Made by a program: the position numbers and the translations under genes | Notes under the pieces: generated by a model | The model's input: the letters and a program-made list of their open reading frames with translations, nothing else | Database searches by the model: none | What the model was told of the DNA's origin: nothing | Part shown: one piece after another, positions 23,661 to 31,619 of the stretch | Layout of the letters: each line of letters begins with the position of its first letter | Numbering within the stretch: position 1 is the first letter of the stretch | Assembly (NCBI GenBank): GCA_024404875.1 | Contig: JAKSPK010000020.1 | Location: forward strand, 1-41,321 | Reading direction: 5' to 3' | Length of the DNA stretch: 41,321 nt | From: Oscillospiraceae bacterium | GTDB taxonomy: Bacteria; Bacillota; Clostridia; Oscillospirales; Ruminococcaceae

Positions 23661-24089
23661 GTGGAAAACGGGTTCTGGCAGAAGCTCATGGACAGCATCG
23701 CCGCAGAGAATACCTATATCCTTATCTGGGCGATCTTCATGGTGGTTTTCTGTATTATCCTGTTCATTCGTATAAGCAGTAAACAGCCGCTTGCGAACAC
23801 AAAAAAAGATACAATCATGCGCATACTCTTTGAAGTATTCCAGACCGGTATCTCGATCTTTCCGCTGCTCGGTATGTTCGGAACGGTCAAGGCATTGCTG
23901 AGCATGGATTTTACCAACGATCTTGCCGGTGCACAGCTCCGCTTCTTTGATGCACTGACCTCAACGGCATGGGGCATCATCTTCGCAGTCATTTTCAAGG
24001 TCGTCAATGCCGTGCTGGCACCGTTCATGGAGCCGCTGCTCGAACAGCAGCCGCAGCCGGACGGAAAGTCCAAGAGGAATCTGAAATGA
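23661..24089 (+). CDS. MotA/TolQ/ExbB-like proton channel protein, short form
   Basis: The 142-residue protein has three membrane helices (about 18-37, 55-78, 96-120). The last two carry the family core: ISIFPLLGMFGTVKALL, then a FFDALTSTAWGIIFAVIF helix, matching the conserved P-x-LGLLGTV and L-x-T-TAxG segments of ExbB/TolQ. In relatives a pentamer of this protein surrounds an ExbD dimer and couples proton flow to motion. I chose GTG 23661, with GGGAGG 7 bases upstream and a consensus promoter ending 35 bases before. The frame is open further upstream, but those starts precede the promoter. The stop overlaps the next ATG (ATGA), so it is coupled to the ExbD-like gene. Confidence 0.85.
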   Translation: MENGFWQKLMDSIAAENTYILIWAIFMVVFCIILFIRISSKQPLANTKKDTIMRILFEVFQTGISIFPLLGMFGTVKALLSMDFTNDLAGAQLRFFDALTSTAWGIIFAVIFKVVNAVLAPFMEPLLEQQPQPDGKSKRNLK

Positions 24090-24664
24090 AACGGATCCGC
24101 GAGATCATTCTCGATTTCACCCCGCTGCTCGATGTGACGCTTATCATCCTGTTTTATTTCATATTGTTCAGTCATATGGGCGCTGCGGAAGCGCAGCAAA
24201 AGGCCGAACGCGAACGGGCAGATGCTGCTGCCGCACAGACTGCTGCTGCACAGCATATGGAGGAAGCCAGGCAGCTGATGCAGCAGGCGGAATTTGAACG
24301 CCGTGTACTGGCGGAAGCAAACGAAAACGGCGCCTTGCTCGAACAGGCGGTCGAGGACTATGCTGCCGGGCGAAACATCAAGCTGCTGCTCACGATGAAC
24401 GGCAAAAGCTGGACGCTCCGTGTCCGCCGCGGCAATGCGCGGGATCCCCTTGCAGAGCTGCATTCCGCAGAGGATCTCTCCCTGCTGACTGCGGCACTGC
24501 GGAAAGCGGAGTATCAAAAAGATGACATCATTCTCTGCGAGCTGATCTATGATGCCGATGAGGACGGCACAAATCAGGCCTATCAGGATGTCAGACAAAT
24601 CCTCGAACAGGTGCGGGAGGCGTTTCCGCATATCTATATCTCAGAGACCGATCTCTCAAAATGA
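24086..24664 (+). CDS. ExbD/TolR-like protein with coiled coil
   Basis: The 192-residue protein begins MKRIREIILDFTPLLDVTLI, followed by a hydrophobic run to about residue 30. This matches the ExbD/TolR single helix with its proton-carrying Asp (D16 in PLLDVT). An Ala/Glu/Gln-rich coiled coil (about 33-75) takes the place of the usual short linker. The outer domain (about 80-192) has the weak ExbD-like pattern of strand, helix and final ILCELIYDADEDGT with a QAYQDVRQILEQV helix. The start overlaps the stop of the channel gene by 4 bases, and the end overlaps the next gene in the same way. The pairing with an ExbB-like protein makes the assignment firm; the target of the motor is unknown. Confidence 0.85.
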   Translation: MKRIREIILDFTPLLDVTLIILFYFILFSHMGAAEAQQKAERERADAAAAQTAAAQHMEEARQLMQQAEFERRVLAEANENGALLEQAVEDYAAGRNIKLLLTMNGKSWTLRVRRGNARDPLAELHSAEDLSLLTAALRKAEYQKDDIILCELIYDADEDGTNQAYQDVRQILEQVREAFPHIYISETDLSK

Positions 24665-25164
24665 AAGGTAGAATCATTATGGCATCGAAGCAAAAAAAGA
24701 GCAAGGCACCTGCTGTCGCTGGTGTCGGCGTCCTCGGCGCACTGATCGCCGGACTGATTTTCATGAACGGCAAGGGGCTGGGCTTTGGCAACGGCTTCGG
24801 TATGTTCGGTCAGAATTCCGGCAGCGGCAGTTCTGTCGTTGAAGAATCAGCATCAGAATCATCCGTACAGGAATCATCGGTTGAGGAATCCACTGAGGAA
24901 TCTTCTGAGGATTCCTCCGAAGAAGCATCCTCCGCAGCGGAAACGACCGTTGAGGAAAAGACCTATGTTGAGGTAACCGTCAAGGGCAATGAGTATCTGT
25001 ATCAGAATAATACGATCGAGCTGACCGCGCTGACAGATGAACTGCAAAAGTTCGGCGAGAGTATCACCGTTCGCATCACAGATGAAAGCGCATCGAAGAA
25101 TGCATACGATGATCTGACCGCAGCGCTCGATGAAGCAAAGCTCGCCTACGAAAAAGCGGAATAA
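24661..25164 (+). CDS. Anchored protein with an ExbD-like outer domain
   Basis: The 167-residue protein has a basic N-terminus, one membrane helix (about 17-36), a Gly-rich then Ser/Glu-rich linker (about 38-98), and a C-terminal domain of about 65 residues. That domain (YVEVTVKGNEYLYQNNTIEL then TALTDELQKFGE) follows the pattern of the ExbD periplasmic fold, where a strand and glycine turn lead into a xLxxxL helix and a final DxxxxAYDDLxxALDEA helix. I infer a second ExbD-fold subunit, without the proton-carrying Asp in its helix. Start 24661 overlaps the previous stop (ATGA). An alternative ATG at 24679 has AAAGG 11 bases upstream. Last gene of the operon, followed by a strong hairpin. Confidence 0.82.
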   Translation: MKGRIIMASKQKKSKAPAVAGVGVLGALIAGLIFMNGKGLGFGNGFGMFGQNSGSGSSVVEESASESSVQESSVEESTEESSEDSSEEASSAAETTVEEKTYVEVTVKGNEYLYQNNTIELTALTDELQKFGESITVRITDESASKNAYDDLTAALDEAKLAYEKAE

Positions 25165-25210
25165 GCGCTGCTTCCGGAATGGCGGCAGTACTGCGCCTGA
25201 ATAACACACA

Positions 25211-25250
25211 ATGCCCCTGAGCGTTTCAAAGCGCTCAGGGGCATCATTTT
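25211..25250. terminator. Terminator after the ExbB/ExbD-like operon
   Basis: ATGCCCCTGAGCG (25211-25223) pairs with its complement at 25232-25244, a 13-bp stem followed by CATTTT on the plus strand. It lies between convergent genes and may also serve clpB. Confidence 0.85.
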
Positions 25251-25272
25251 GAGAAAAATACGGTTTATTTGA

Positions 25273-25290
25273 GGCAATACCGCACGGAGC
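25273..25290 (+). repeat. Short dispersed repeat, copy 2
   Basis: GGCAATACCGCACGGAGC matches 17 of 18 bases of the copy at 1459-1476. Confidence 0.35.
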
Positions 25291-25338
25291 AGATATGCCG
25301 GCAAGCCGTCAGGCGGACTATATGCAGTGTTGTCCTGA

Positions 25339-27933
25339 TTATTCGCAGACGAATGCGCCGTCACGGAAATCGACGGTCACGGTGCTGCCCTGCGGGAACA
25401 GGCTGCTGAGCAGCTTCTTCGCTAGGAGCGTTTCGATCTTCCTCTGGATCAGACGCTTGAGCGGACGCGCACCGAAATTCGGATCATAACCCTGTTCGAT
25501 AACGGCGTCCTTCGCCGCAGCGGTCAGCGTGACATTCAGCTGCTGATCCGCGAGCCGCTTTTGCAGATTCGCAATAAGCAGATCAACAATCCCGCCAATC
25601 TCCTGCTTGGTCAGAGGCTTGTAGAGAATGATCTCGTCCAGACGGTTGAGAAATTCCGGACGGAACCGCTGATGCAGCAGTGCTTCGGTCTGCTTCTTCG
25701 CTGTCTCGGAGATCGTGCCGTCAGGCTGAATGCCCTCGAGCAGCGCATCCGCGCCGAGATTCGAGGTCAGGATGAGAATGGTATTTTTGAAATCAACGGT
25801 TCTGCCCTGTGAATCGGTGATCCGGCCGTCGTCCAGCACCTGCAGCAGCAGATTGAATACATCCGGATGCGCTTTTTCAATTTCATCGAGCAGGATCACG
25901 CTGTAAGGCTTTCTGCGAACTGCTTCCGTCAGCTGACCGCCCTCCTCATAGCCGACATATCCGGGAGGCGCTCCGATCAGGCGGCTGACGCTGAATTTCT
26001 CCATATATTCGGACATATCAATGCGGATGAGGTTGCGCTCGTCATCGAACAGCGCCTCTGCGAGTGTCTTTGCAAGCTCAGTCTTTCCGACACCAGTCGG
26101 ACCGAGGAACAGGAAGGATCCAATCGGCCGGTTCGGATCCTGAATGCCTGCACGCGAACGCAGGATTGCTTCACTGACCTTTTCGACTGCTTCATCCTGA
26201 CCGATCACGCGGCGGTGCAGCGTATCATCCAGATGCAGCAGCTTTTCACGGTCGCCCTCCATAAGCTTTGTGACAGGAATCCCCGTCCAGCGGGCAACGA
26301 TCCGCGCGATCTCATCTTCTGTGACGGCATCACGCAGCAGGCGGGCATCGGAGCTGTTCTGTGCGGAATTCTCCGCGCTTTCGAGTTTCTTTTGCAGCTC
26401 CGGCAGCTTTCCGTATTTCAGCTCAGCGGCCTTGTTGAGATCATACTGCCGCTCGGCGTTCTCGATCTCAGCCTTGAGCTGTTCCATCTGCGCACGGAGA
26501 TCCTGCACGCGGCTGATACCGCCCTTTTCGTTCTCCCACTGTGCCTTCATCTGCGCAAAGCGGTCGCGCTGATCAGCCAGCTCCTTTTGCAGATCGGCCA
26601 GATGCGCCGCCGAGACAGAATCGGTTTCCTTTTTCAATGCGGCTTCTTCAATCTCCAGCTGCATGATCTTTCTGGCGATCTCATCCATTTCAGTCGGCAT
26701 GGAATCCATCTCTGTGCGGATCATCGCGCAAGCCTCGTCCACGAGGTCGATCGCCTTATCCGGCAGAAAACGGTCGGAAATATAGCGGTTCGAGAGCGTT
26801 GCCGCCGCAATCAGCGCCGTATCGTGGATCTTGACACCGTGATAGACTTCGTAACGCTCCTTCAGACCTCTGAGAATGGAGATCGTATCCTCGACGGTCG
26901 GTTCGCCAACCTGCACCGGCTGAAAACGGCGTTCCAGTGCGGCATCTTTCTCGATATATTTGCGATATTCGTCGAGTGTCGTCGCACCGATGCAGTGCAG
27001 CTCACCGCGTGCAAGCATCGGCTTGAGCAGATTGCCTGCGTCCATCGCGCCGTCGGTCTTGCCGGCGCCGACGATCGTATGCAGCTCATCAATGAACAGC
27101 AGGATCCGCCCTTCAGATTTCTTGACCTCCTGCAAAACGGCCTTGAGACGCTCCTCAAATTCACCGCGATACTTCGCACCGGCAACCAGTGCGCCGAGAT
27201 CAAGCGAGAAAATTGTGCGGTCACGCAGAGATTCCGGTACATCGCCGCGGGCGATTCGCTGTGCAAGCCCCTCTGCAATCGCGGTCTTGCCGACACCCGG
27301 TTCACCGATCAGCACGGGATTGTTTTTCGTCTTGCGTGAGAGGATGCGGATAACATTGCGGATCTCTGCATCTCTGCCGATGACCGGATCCAGCTGATGC
27401 TTCTTGGCACGCTCTGTGAGATCCTGACCGTATTTTTTCAGGACATCATAGGTTGCTTCGGGCGTTTCATTTGTGACACGCGCATTGCCGCGAATATCTT
27501 TGAGCGCACTCAGCACCTTCGGTTCATTGACTGAGAATTGCTGAAACAGCTTTTTGACATTATATTCCTGCGAGTGCAGCAACGCGAGGAACAGATGCTC
27601 GACCGAGACATATTCATCCTGCATCTGCTTTGCAGTCTGCTCTGCCTGTGAGATGACCTGCTCCGCCGCATTGGAAACATAGACCGTACCGGCCTGTCTG
27701 CCGGAGCCGGTCACATGGGGAAGTGCAGCGACCTCCTTTTCAGCGCCTTTGGCAAAGGCATCTGCGTCAATGCCGATGCGCTGCATGAGCTGCGGGATCA
27801 AACCGTCTGCCTGCTGCAGCAGCGCGGTGAGAATATGCACCGGCTCGATCGCATTGTTCTGATAGCCGATGCATAGCGACTGCGCATTCTGCACAGCCTC
27901 AATGGATTTCTGTGTCATCTTGTTCGCGTTCAT
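25339..27933 (-). CDS. clpB: ATP-dependent chaperone ClpB
   Basis: ClpB is a hexameric disaggregase that works with DnaK to recover aggregated proteins. The 864-residue length is normal. In order: Clp N domain (about 1-150), first AAA+ module with [18 protein letters not shown], the ClpB-specific coiled-coil M domain (about 410-520), and a second AAA+ module with [20 protein letters not shown] and [17 protein letters not shown]. The M domain separates it from ClpC and ClpA. AAGGAGG lies 9 bases before the ATG. I see no CIRCE element and no CtsR heptad repeat upstream. It may be transcribed with the ribbon-helix-helix gene, whose stop is 156 bases away with no terminator between. Confidence 0.97.
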   Translation of the reverse strand: MNANKMTQKSIEAVQNAQSLCIGYQNNAIEPVHILTALLQQADGLIPQLMQRIGIDADAFAKGAEKEVAALPHVTGSGRQAGTVYVSNAAEQVISQAEQTAKQMQDEYVSVEHLFLALLHSQEYNVKKLFQQFSVNEPKVLSALKDIRGNARVTNETPEATYDVLKKYGQDLTERAKKHQLDPVIGRDAEIRNVIRILSRKTKNNPVLIGEPGVGKTAIAEGLAQRIARGDVPESLRDRTIFSLDLGALVAGAKYRGEFEERLKAVLQEVKKSEGRILLFIDELHTIVGAGKTDGAMDAGNLLKPMLARGELHCIGATTLDEYRKYIEKDAALERRFQPVQVGEPTVEDTISILRGLKERYEVYHGVKIHDTALIAAATLSNRYISDRFLPDKAIDLVDEACAMIRTEMDSMPTEMDEIARKIMQLEIEEAALKKETDSVSAAHLADLQKELADQRDRFAQMKAQWENEKGGISRVQDLRAQMEQLKAEIENAERQYDLNKAAELKYGKLPELQKKLESAENSAQNSSDARLLRDAVTEDEIARIVARWTGIPVTKLMEGDREKLLHLDDTLHRRVIGQDEAVEKVSEAILRSRAGIQDPNRPIGSFLFLGPTGVGKTELAKTLAEALFDDERNLIRIDMSEYMEKFSVSRLIGAPPGYVGYEEGGQLTEAVRRKPYSVILLDEIEKAHPDVFNLLLQVLDDGRITDSQGRTVDFKNTILILTSNLGADALLEGIQPDGTISETAKKQTEALLHQRFRPEFLNRLDEIILYKPLTKQEIGGIVDLLIANLQKRLADQQLNVTLTAAAKDAVIEQGYDPNFGARPLKRLIQRKIETLLAKKLLSSLFPQGSTVTVDFRDGAFVCE

Positions 27934-28055
27934 AGAAATGCCTCCTTCGTTCGGATAGAAATGATGCCGCTTCTCTGATTCTGATATTCGATCACGGCAT
28001 TTTCCGATTGCTGCTTCACGCCGAATACGGCAATCATCGCTTTGATCTGCCGCAT
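27930..28055 (-). CDS. Possible 41-residue ORF upstream of clpB
   Basis: The frame starts [16 protein letters not shown], lies in the 156-base gap between the ribbon-helix-helix gene and clpB, and its TGA overlaps the clpB ATG (ATGA). The overlap suggests translational coupling. Against it, no ribosome site precedes the ATG and the protein resembles nothing I know. It may be chance. Confidence 0.3.
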   Translation of the reverse strand: MRQIKAMIAVFGVKQQSENAVIEYQNQRSGIISIRTKEAFL

Positions 28056-28089
28056 CAGATAATTCTGTCAGACTTTCTGTATTTCTTGA

Positions 28090-28710
28090 CTATGTCACAA
28101 AGTATTTTTCAGCTGCTTCTCTCGCAGCAATCTGATCGGGCAGTGCTGCGAAATAGGCTTTCAGCGCCGCATCAACGCGCTTGATATACTGCCCGATTGC
28201 CGCGCCGAGTTTATCAGATGCGGTATCCGTACCGGCGAGGATCCGGAAACGCCTGTCCCAGCAGCCGTCCGCGATCTTGTAATCCTCCGGCGAACAATGT
28301 CCGGCGACGCATTCACATTCTGCCCATATCCGGAAGAACCGCTCTGCGTCTTCAATCAGTGAGCGGCTTTGCGTCCGGAAGGATGCGTGCAGCACGCCGA
28401 GCGCCTGCTCCGGCTGACGATAAAGCTCCACGCGATAGCGAATTGTCGGTTTATATCGGTAGCGCAGCGGACTGCGGATCGTCAGCATTCCGTCCGTCGC
28501 CTGCTCCTGGAGCTGATAGAGTCCGGTCATCTGCTGTGCGAGCGTGTCAAGGATCTCCGCCATTCTGCGCTCCGGCGTGACATAGCCGACAGCCTCGGCG
28601 AGAATCTGATTGATGAGGTTGGAACGGCTCGTTCCGCGGGCATAAGCCATCCTGTCAACAGCATCAACAACATCCTCAGACAGCACCAGACTGTAAACTG
28701 CCTTTTTCAT
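28090..28710 (-). CDS. Ribbon-helix-helix protein upstream of clpB
   Basis: The 206-residue protein begins with a CopG/Arc-like ribbon-helix-helix: a strand KKAVYSLVLSEDVVDAVDRM, then ARGTSRSNLINQILAEAV (to about residue 42), the SRSNLIN turn being typical. The remaining 160 residues are mainly helical with a YRYKPTIRYRVEL strand, and I do not recognise them. The DNA-binding half suggests a regulator, and its place just before clpB on the same strand without a terminator suggests it controls itself and clpB. That is inference. GGGGG lies 7 bases before the ATG, and the promoter is strong. Confidence 0.85.
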   Translation of the reverse strand: MKKAVYSLVLSEDVVDAVDRMAYARGTSRSNLINQILAEAVGYVTPERRMAEILDTLAQQMTGLYQLQEQATDGMLTIRSPLRYRYKPTIRYRVELYRQPEQALGVLHASFRTQSRSLIEDAERFFRIWAECECVAGHCSPEDYKIADGCWDRRFRILAGTDTASDKLGAAIGQYIKRVDAALKAYFAALPDQIAAREAAEKYFVT

Positions 28711-28740
28711 CCTTTGCCCCCTTTCTTATCGTCTAATAAC

Positions 28741-28768
28741 ATTATACTCAGATTATAGAATTTGTCAA
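28741..28768 (-). promoter_or_regulatory. Promoter of the ribbon-helix-helix gene and probably clpB
   Basis: Minus-strand TTGACA (28763-28768), 16-base spacer, TATAAT (28741-28746). Confidence 0.85.
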
Positions 28769-28807
28769 TGGGATTATATAACTTCTCACACAACTTTCAC
28801 ATTAGGA

Positions 28808-28836
28808 TTGACGGAGCGCCGAAATTGTGATATACT
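28808..28836 (+). promoter_or_regulatory. Promoter of the AlaX-type gene
   Basis: TTGACG (28808-28813), 17-base spacer, TATACT (28831-28836). Confidence 0.85.
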
Positions 28837-28917
28837 ATAAATGAAAGCGAAACCGGACTTCCCAGCATTGGCGTGAAATGATCCGGCCGAGCGATTCCGA
28901 ACCAAAGGAGCAAGACC

Positions 28918-30093
28918 ATGCAGACAGAAAAGATATATGAAAATGACGCCTATCTGCGCAGCTTTACCGCAAAGGTATTGTCCTGTGAGCCGCTGGCGGA
29001 TGCAAAAAAACGCAGCGACGGCGCAGCATTCGGCGTAATTCTTGACCGTACCGCATTTTTCCCGGAGGGCGGCGGTCAGACAGCCGATCGCGGCACTCTC
29101 GGAAATGCGGTCGTATCCGATGTACAAGAAACCAGCGGCGAGATCGTGCATTTCACGGATGTGCCGCTGCCTGCCGGTGCAGAAGTCCGCGGTGAGCTGA
29201 ACTGGGAGGAGCGCTTTCGCAAGATGCAGAACCATACCGGTGAGCATCTGATCTCCGGCATCGTGCATACGCAGTTCGGCTATGTCAATGTGGGCTTCCA
29301 CCTCGGTACAGACGGCGTAACCGTTGATTTCAGCGGAGTACTGAATGCGGCAGAGCTGGAATTTGTTGAGTATATCGCGAACCGTGTCATCGGGCAGGAT
29401 GTGCCGGTCACGGTCTCTTATCCGTCTCCGGAGGAATGCGCGGCGATGGATTATCGCTCCAAGCTCGACCTGACCGAAAATATCCGCATCGTGACGATCG
29501 AGGGCTGGGATGTCTGCGCCTGCTGTGCACCGCATGTCAGCACGACCGGCGCGGTCGGCGGCATTAAGATCCTTTCCTGCGAAAACTGGAAGGGCGGCGT
29601 CCGAATCCGGATGCTCTGCGGTCTGGATGCAGTTGCCGATTATCACAAGCGCCTGACGCAGACAGTGCGCATCTCAAATCTGCTCTCCTGCAAGCAGCTC
29701 GAAACGGCGGATGCGGTCGAGCGTCTGATGAAACAGGGACAGGCCGAGCGTGAAGAGACTGCAAAGCTGCGCCACGCCCTGCTGGGCATGAAAATTGCCG
29801 CGCTGCAGAAAACAGACGGCGACCTTGTGATCTTTGAAGATATGCTGGATAACAGCAGTCTGCGCGCCCTTGTCAATGCCGGCGTCGATCTGGCAGGCGG
29901 TGTCTGCGCGGCATTTCAGGGCAATGATACGGACGGCTACCGCTATATTATCGGCAGCCGCTCAGTGAAGCTGCGCGCATGGGCAAAGGAGTTTAATGCG
30001 GCAATCGGCGGAAAGGGCGGCGGCTCTGAGGAAATGATTCAGGGAACTGCCAAAGCCTCCGCTGAAACCATCCGCGGCTTTTTTGCACGGTAA
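28918..30093 (+). CDS. Alanyl-tRNA editing hydrolase of AlaX type, long form with DHHA1-like tail
   Basis: The protein clears Ser or Gly wrongly attached to tRNA-Ala. The 391 residues follow the editing half of alanyl-tRNA synthetase without the synthetase core. FFPEGGGQTADRGTL (about 48-62) is the N-terminal signature, then zinc ligands in NHTGEHLISG (HxxxH, about 104-113) and CACCAPHVSTTGAVG (CxxxH, about 200-215), the second additional domain. Residues about 240-391 resemble the DHHA1 domain, ending GGKGGGSEEMIQGTA, the Gly-rich motif that contacts the tRNA elbow. AAAGGAG lies 8 bases before the ATG. It is monocistronic. Its stop codon overlaps the T tract of a minus-strand terminator. Confidence 0.92.
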   Translation: MQTEKIYENDAYLRSFTAKVLSCEPLADAKKRSDGAAFGVILDRTAFFPEGGGQTADRGTLGNAVVSDVQETSGEIVHFTDVPLPAGAEVRGELNWEERFRKMQNHTGEHLISGIVHTQFGYVNVGFHLGTDGVTVDFSGVLNAAELEFVEYIANRVIGQDVPVTVSYPSPEECAAMDYRSKLDLTENIRIVTIEGWDVCACCAPHVSTTGAVGGIKILSCENWKGGVRIRMLCGLDAVADYHKRLTQTVRISNLLSCKQLETADAVERLMKQGQAEREETAKLRHALLGMKIAALQKTDGDLVIFEDMLDNSSLRALVNAGVDLAGGVCAAFQGNDTDGYRYIIGSRSVKLRAWAKEFNAAIGGKGGGSEEMIQGTAKASAETIRGFFAR

Positions 30094-30241
30094 AAAAAGC
30101 GGCCCTGCCGATGGAAGCGGCAGAGCCAAATTCTTGAAGGTTGCAACAATGGATTGGAGATACATTCGCCAGAAAAACATTTCCACAAGATCCGCGATCC
30201 CTTTGCTGCGCCTGACACGCTGCGCCGGTTTCGTTTCCCTT
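30092..30241 (-). ncRNA. Putative small RNA of about 150 bases, ending in a strong terminator
   Basis: A minus-strand promoter (30248-30276) is followed by about 115 bases without a convincing coding frame and then a textbook terminator. Its 10-bp stem GGCTCTGCCG/CGGCAGGGCC (30127-30118 and 30110-30101, one G-U pair) is followed by GC and seven U. No minus-strand gene lies upstream that this terminator could serve; both neighbours are on the plus strand. The sequence starts about AAGGGAAACGAAACCGGCGC. I could not match it to 6S, SRP, tmRNA or a known riboswitch. A short peptide starting MFFWRMYLQ is open but has no ribosome site. Confidence 0.6.
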
Positions 30242-30247
30242 GATGCA

Positions 30248-30276
30248 AGTATACATGATACCGGCGAAAAAATCAA
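30248..30276 (-). promoter_or_regulatory. Promoter of the putative small RNA
   Basis: Minus-strand TTGATT (30271-30276), 17-base spacer, TATACT (30248-30253). Confidence 0.65.
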
Positions 30277-30390
30277 CATCAAAATGCAATCTGTCACAGG
30301 ATTGCACCCGGATTGAGAACGCAATGTCACCTAATTGCAACTTTTCCCGTCAGTTGTAACAAATCTATGATAAACGGGAGGCGAACGCCT

Positions 30391-31323
30391 ATGATACATA
30401 TTTATAAATCCGTAGACGGAAAGCTGAAGCAAACCGATACGGCTGAGCCAGGCTGCTGGATCTCCGTCTATGAGCCGACACAGGATGAAATACAGATCCT
30501 GACAGAAGAATTCGGGCTGGATACCGGCTTTGTCCGCTCCTGTCTCGATGAGGAGGAATCCTCGCGCATTGAGCGGGAGGACGGCCAGACGCTCATCATC
30601 GTCGATACCGCGGTTGCAGAGAAACTGGAGTCAAGCGATACCTTCCAGTTTTACACCGTTCCGCTCGGTATCATTAACACAGAAAACTATATCTTTACCA
30701 TTTCGCTCCGGCGCAATCAAGTACTGGGCGCTATGGCAGACGGCCGCATCTCCAATATCCAGACACAGTTCCGGACGCGGTTCATTTTACAGGTACTCAT
30801 GCAGATCTCCGCAGGCTTTGTCTATTACCTCAAGCAGATCGACAAGATTTCCTATTCCATGGAGCAGAAGCTCAGCGGCGCGATGAAGAATCAGGAGATC
30901 GTGCAGCTTATGGGACTTGAAAAATCGCTCGTCTATTTCACAACATCGCTGAAGGCGAATCTTGTGACGATCGAAAAGATTCAGCGCGGCAGGGCACTCA
31001 AGCTCTATCCGGAGGACGAGGATCTCATGGACGATGTCGGAATCGAATTCCGGCAGGCGGTCGAGATGGCAACAATCTACAGCGGCGTTATCTCCGCGAT
31101 GATGGATGCCTTTTCCTATGTCATCGCCAACAATCAGAACTCCGTTATGTGGCGCCTGACCATTATCACCGTTATCATCGAGATCCCGAATATCATGTTC
31201 GCGTTTTACGGCATCAATACCGACACACTGCCCTTCCGGAGCAGCTGGGTATATGCCGTTCTCATCACGGCTGTCCTTACGATCATCACGGGAATCATAC
31301 TCCTGAAGCGCAGAAAATTCTGA
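30391..31323 (+). CDS. corA: CorA-family divalent metal ion transporter
   Basis: CorA pentamers carry Mg2+ (or Co2+/Ni2+) through the membrane. The 310-residue protein has the large cytoplasmic funnel (about 1-245) and two C-terminal helices (about 250-272 and 284-304). The loop between them has FYGINTDTLPF where the family normally has YGMN, so Met is replaced by Ile. The final basic KRRKF is usual. I chose ATG 30391 (MIHIYKSVDGKL): GGGAGG lies just upstream and the longer frame begins in non-conserved sequence. A 12-base inverted repeat, AGGCGAACGCCT, spans the end of the ribosome site and the ATG (30379-30390) and could mask it. I see no M-box riboswitch. Confidence 0.92.
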   Translation: MIHIYKSVDGKLKQTDTAEPGCWISVYEPTQDEIQILTEEFGLDTGFVRSCLDEEESSRIEREDGQTLIIVDTAVAEKLESSDTFQFYTVPLGIINTENYIFTISLRRNQVLGAMADGRISNIQTQFRTRFILQVLMQISAGFVYYLKQIDKISYSMEQKLSGAMKNQEIVQLMGLEKSLVYFTTSLKANLVTIEKIQRGRALKLYPEDEDLMDDVGIEFRQAVEMATIYSGVISAMMDAFSYVIANNQNSVMWRLTIITVIIEIPNIMFAFYGINTDTLPFRSSWVYAVLITAVLTIITGIILLKRRKF

Positions 31324-31448
31324 CTGGTCCGAGACCGGTCACGATGTGAGATCAGGTAGTAAGGCCGATCATGATATTTGGCTGCATCCATTTTTTTCAT
31401 CACAATACTATGCCCCCATTACAGCAAGACAATCGAATCTATCATGTT

Positions 31449-31478
31449 ACGCCCGTCAAAAGAATATTTGACGGGCGT
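31449..31478. terminator. Long hairpin between corA and coaE
   Basis: ACGCCCGTCAAA (31449-31460) pairs perfectly with 31467-31478, a 12-bp stem with a 6-base loop. It is followed by GCCTTTATG, a weak T tract. It may end corA transcripts. The rest of 31324-31553 shows only a small hairpin at 31322-31340. Confidence 0.5.
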
Positions 31479-31553
31479 GCCTTTATGACCGCAAACCATA
31501 AAATCCGCCTGACGGCCTGGCGGTATCCATGGATACAAGTATCATGCATCCAC

Positions 31554-31582
31554 TTGCAAAATGGCGGATCATATGTTATAAT
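31554..31582 (+). promoter_or_regulatory. Promoter of coaE
   Basis: TTGCAA (31554-31559), 17-base spacer, TGT-TATAAT with TATAAT at 31577-31582 (extended -10). Confidence 0.85.
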
Positions 31583-31619
31583 ATGGTTAACGCATCTGCA
31601 AGCAGGAGGTGAAAACCGG

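Noticed and set aside
23661-25164. Zorya defence system
   Set aside because: The ExbB-like and ExbD-like proteins are much shorter than ZorA and ZorB, no OmpA-like peptidoglycan motif is clear, and ZorC/ZorD helicase genes are absent.
27934-28089. CIRCE element or CtsR site upstream of clpB
   Set aside because: Neither TTAGCACTC-N9-GAGTGCTAA nor tandem GGTCAAA-type heptads occur.
30094-30390. M-box (Mg2+) riboswitch ahead of corA
   Set aside because: The conserved M-box core is not seen on the plus strand; the signals in this gap are on the minus strand.
31371-31619. Upstream extension of the coaE frame by 83 codons
   Set aside because: The frame is open, but the coaE promoter lies inside this stretch and the ribosome site precedes ATG 31620.
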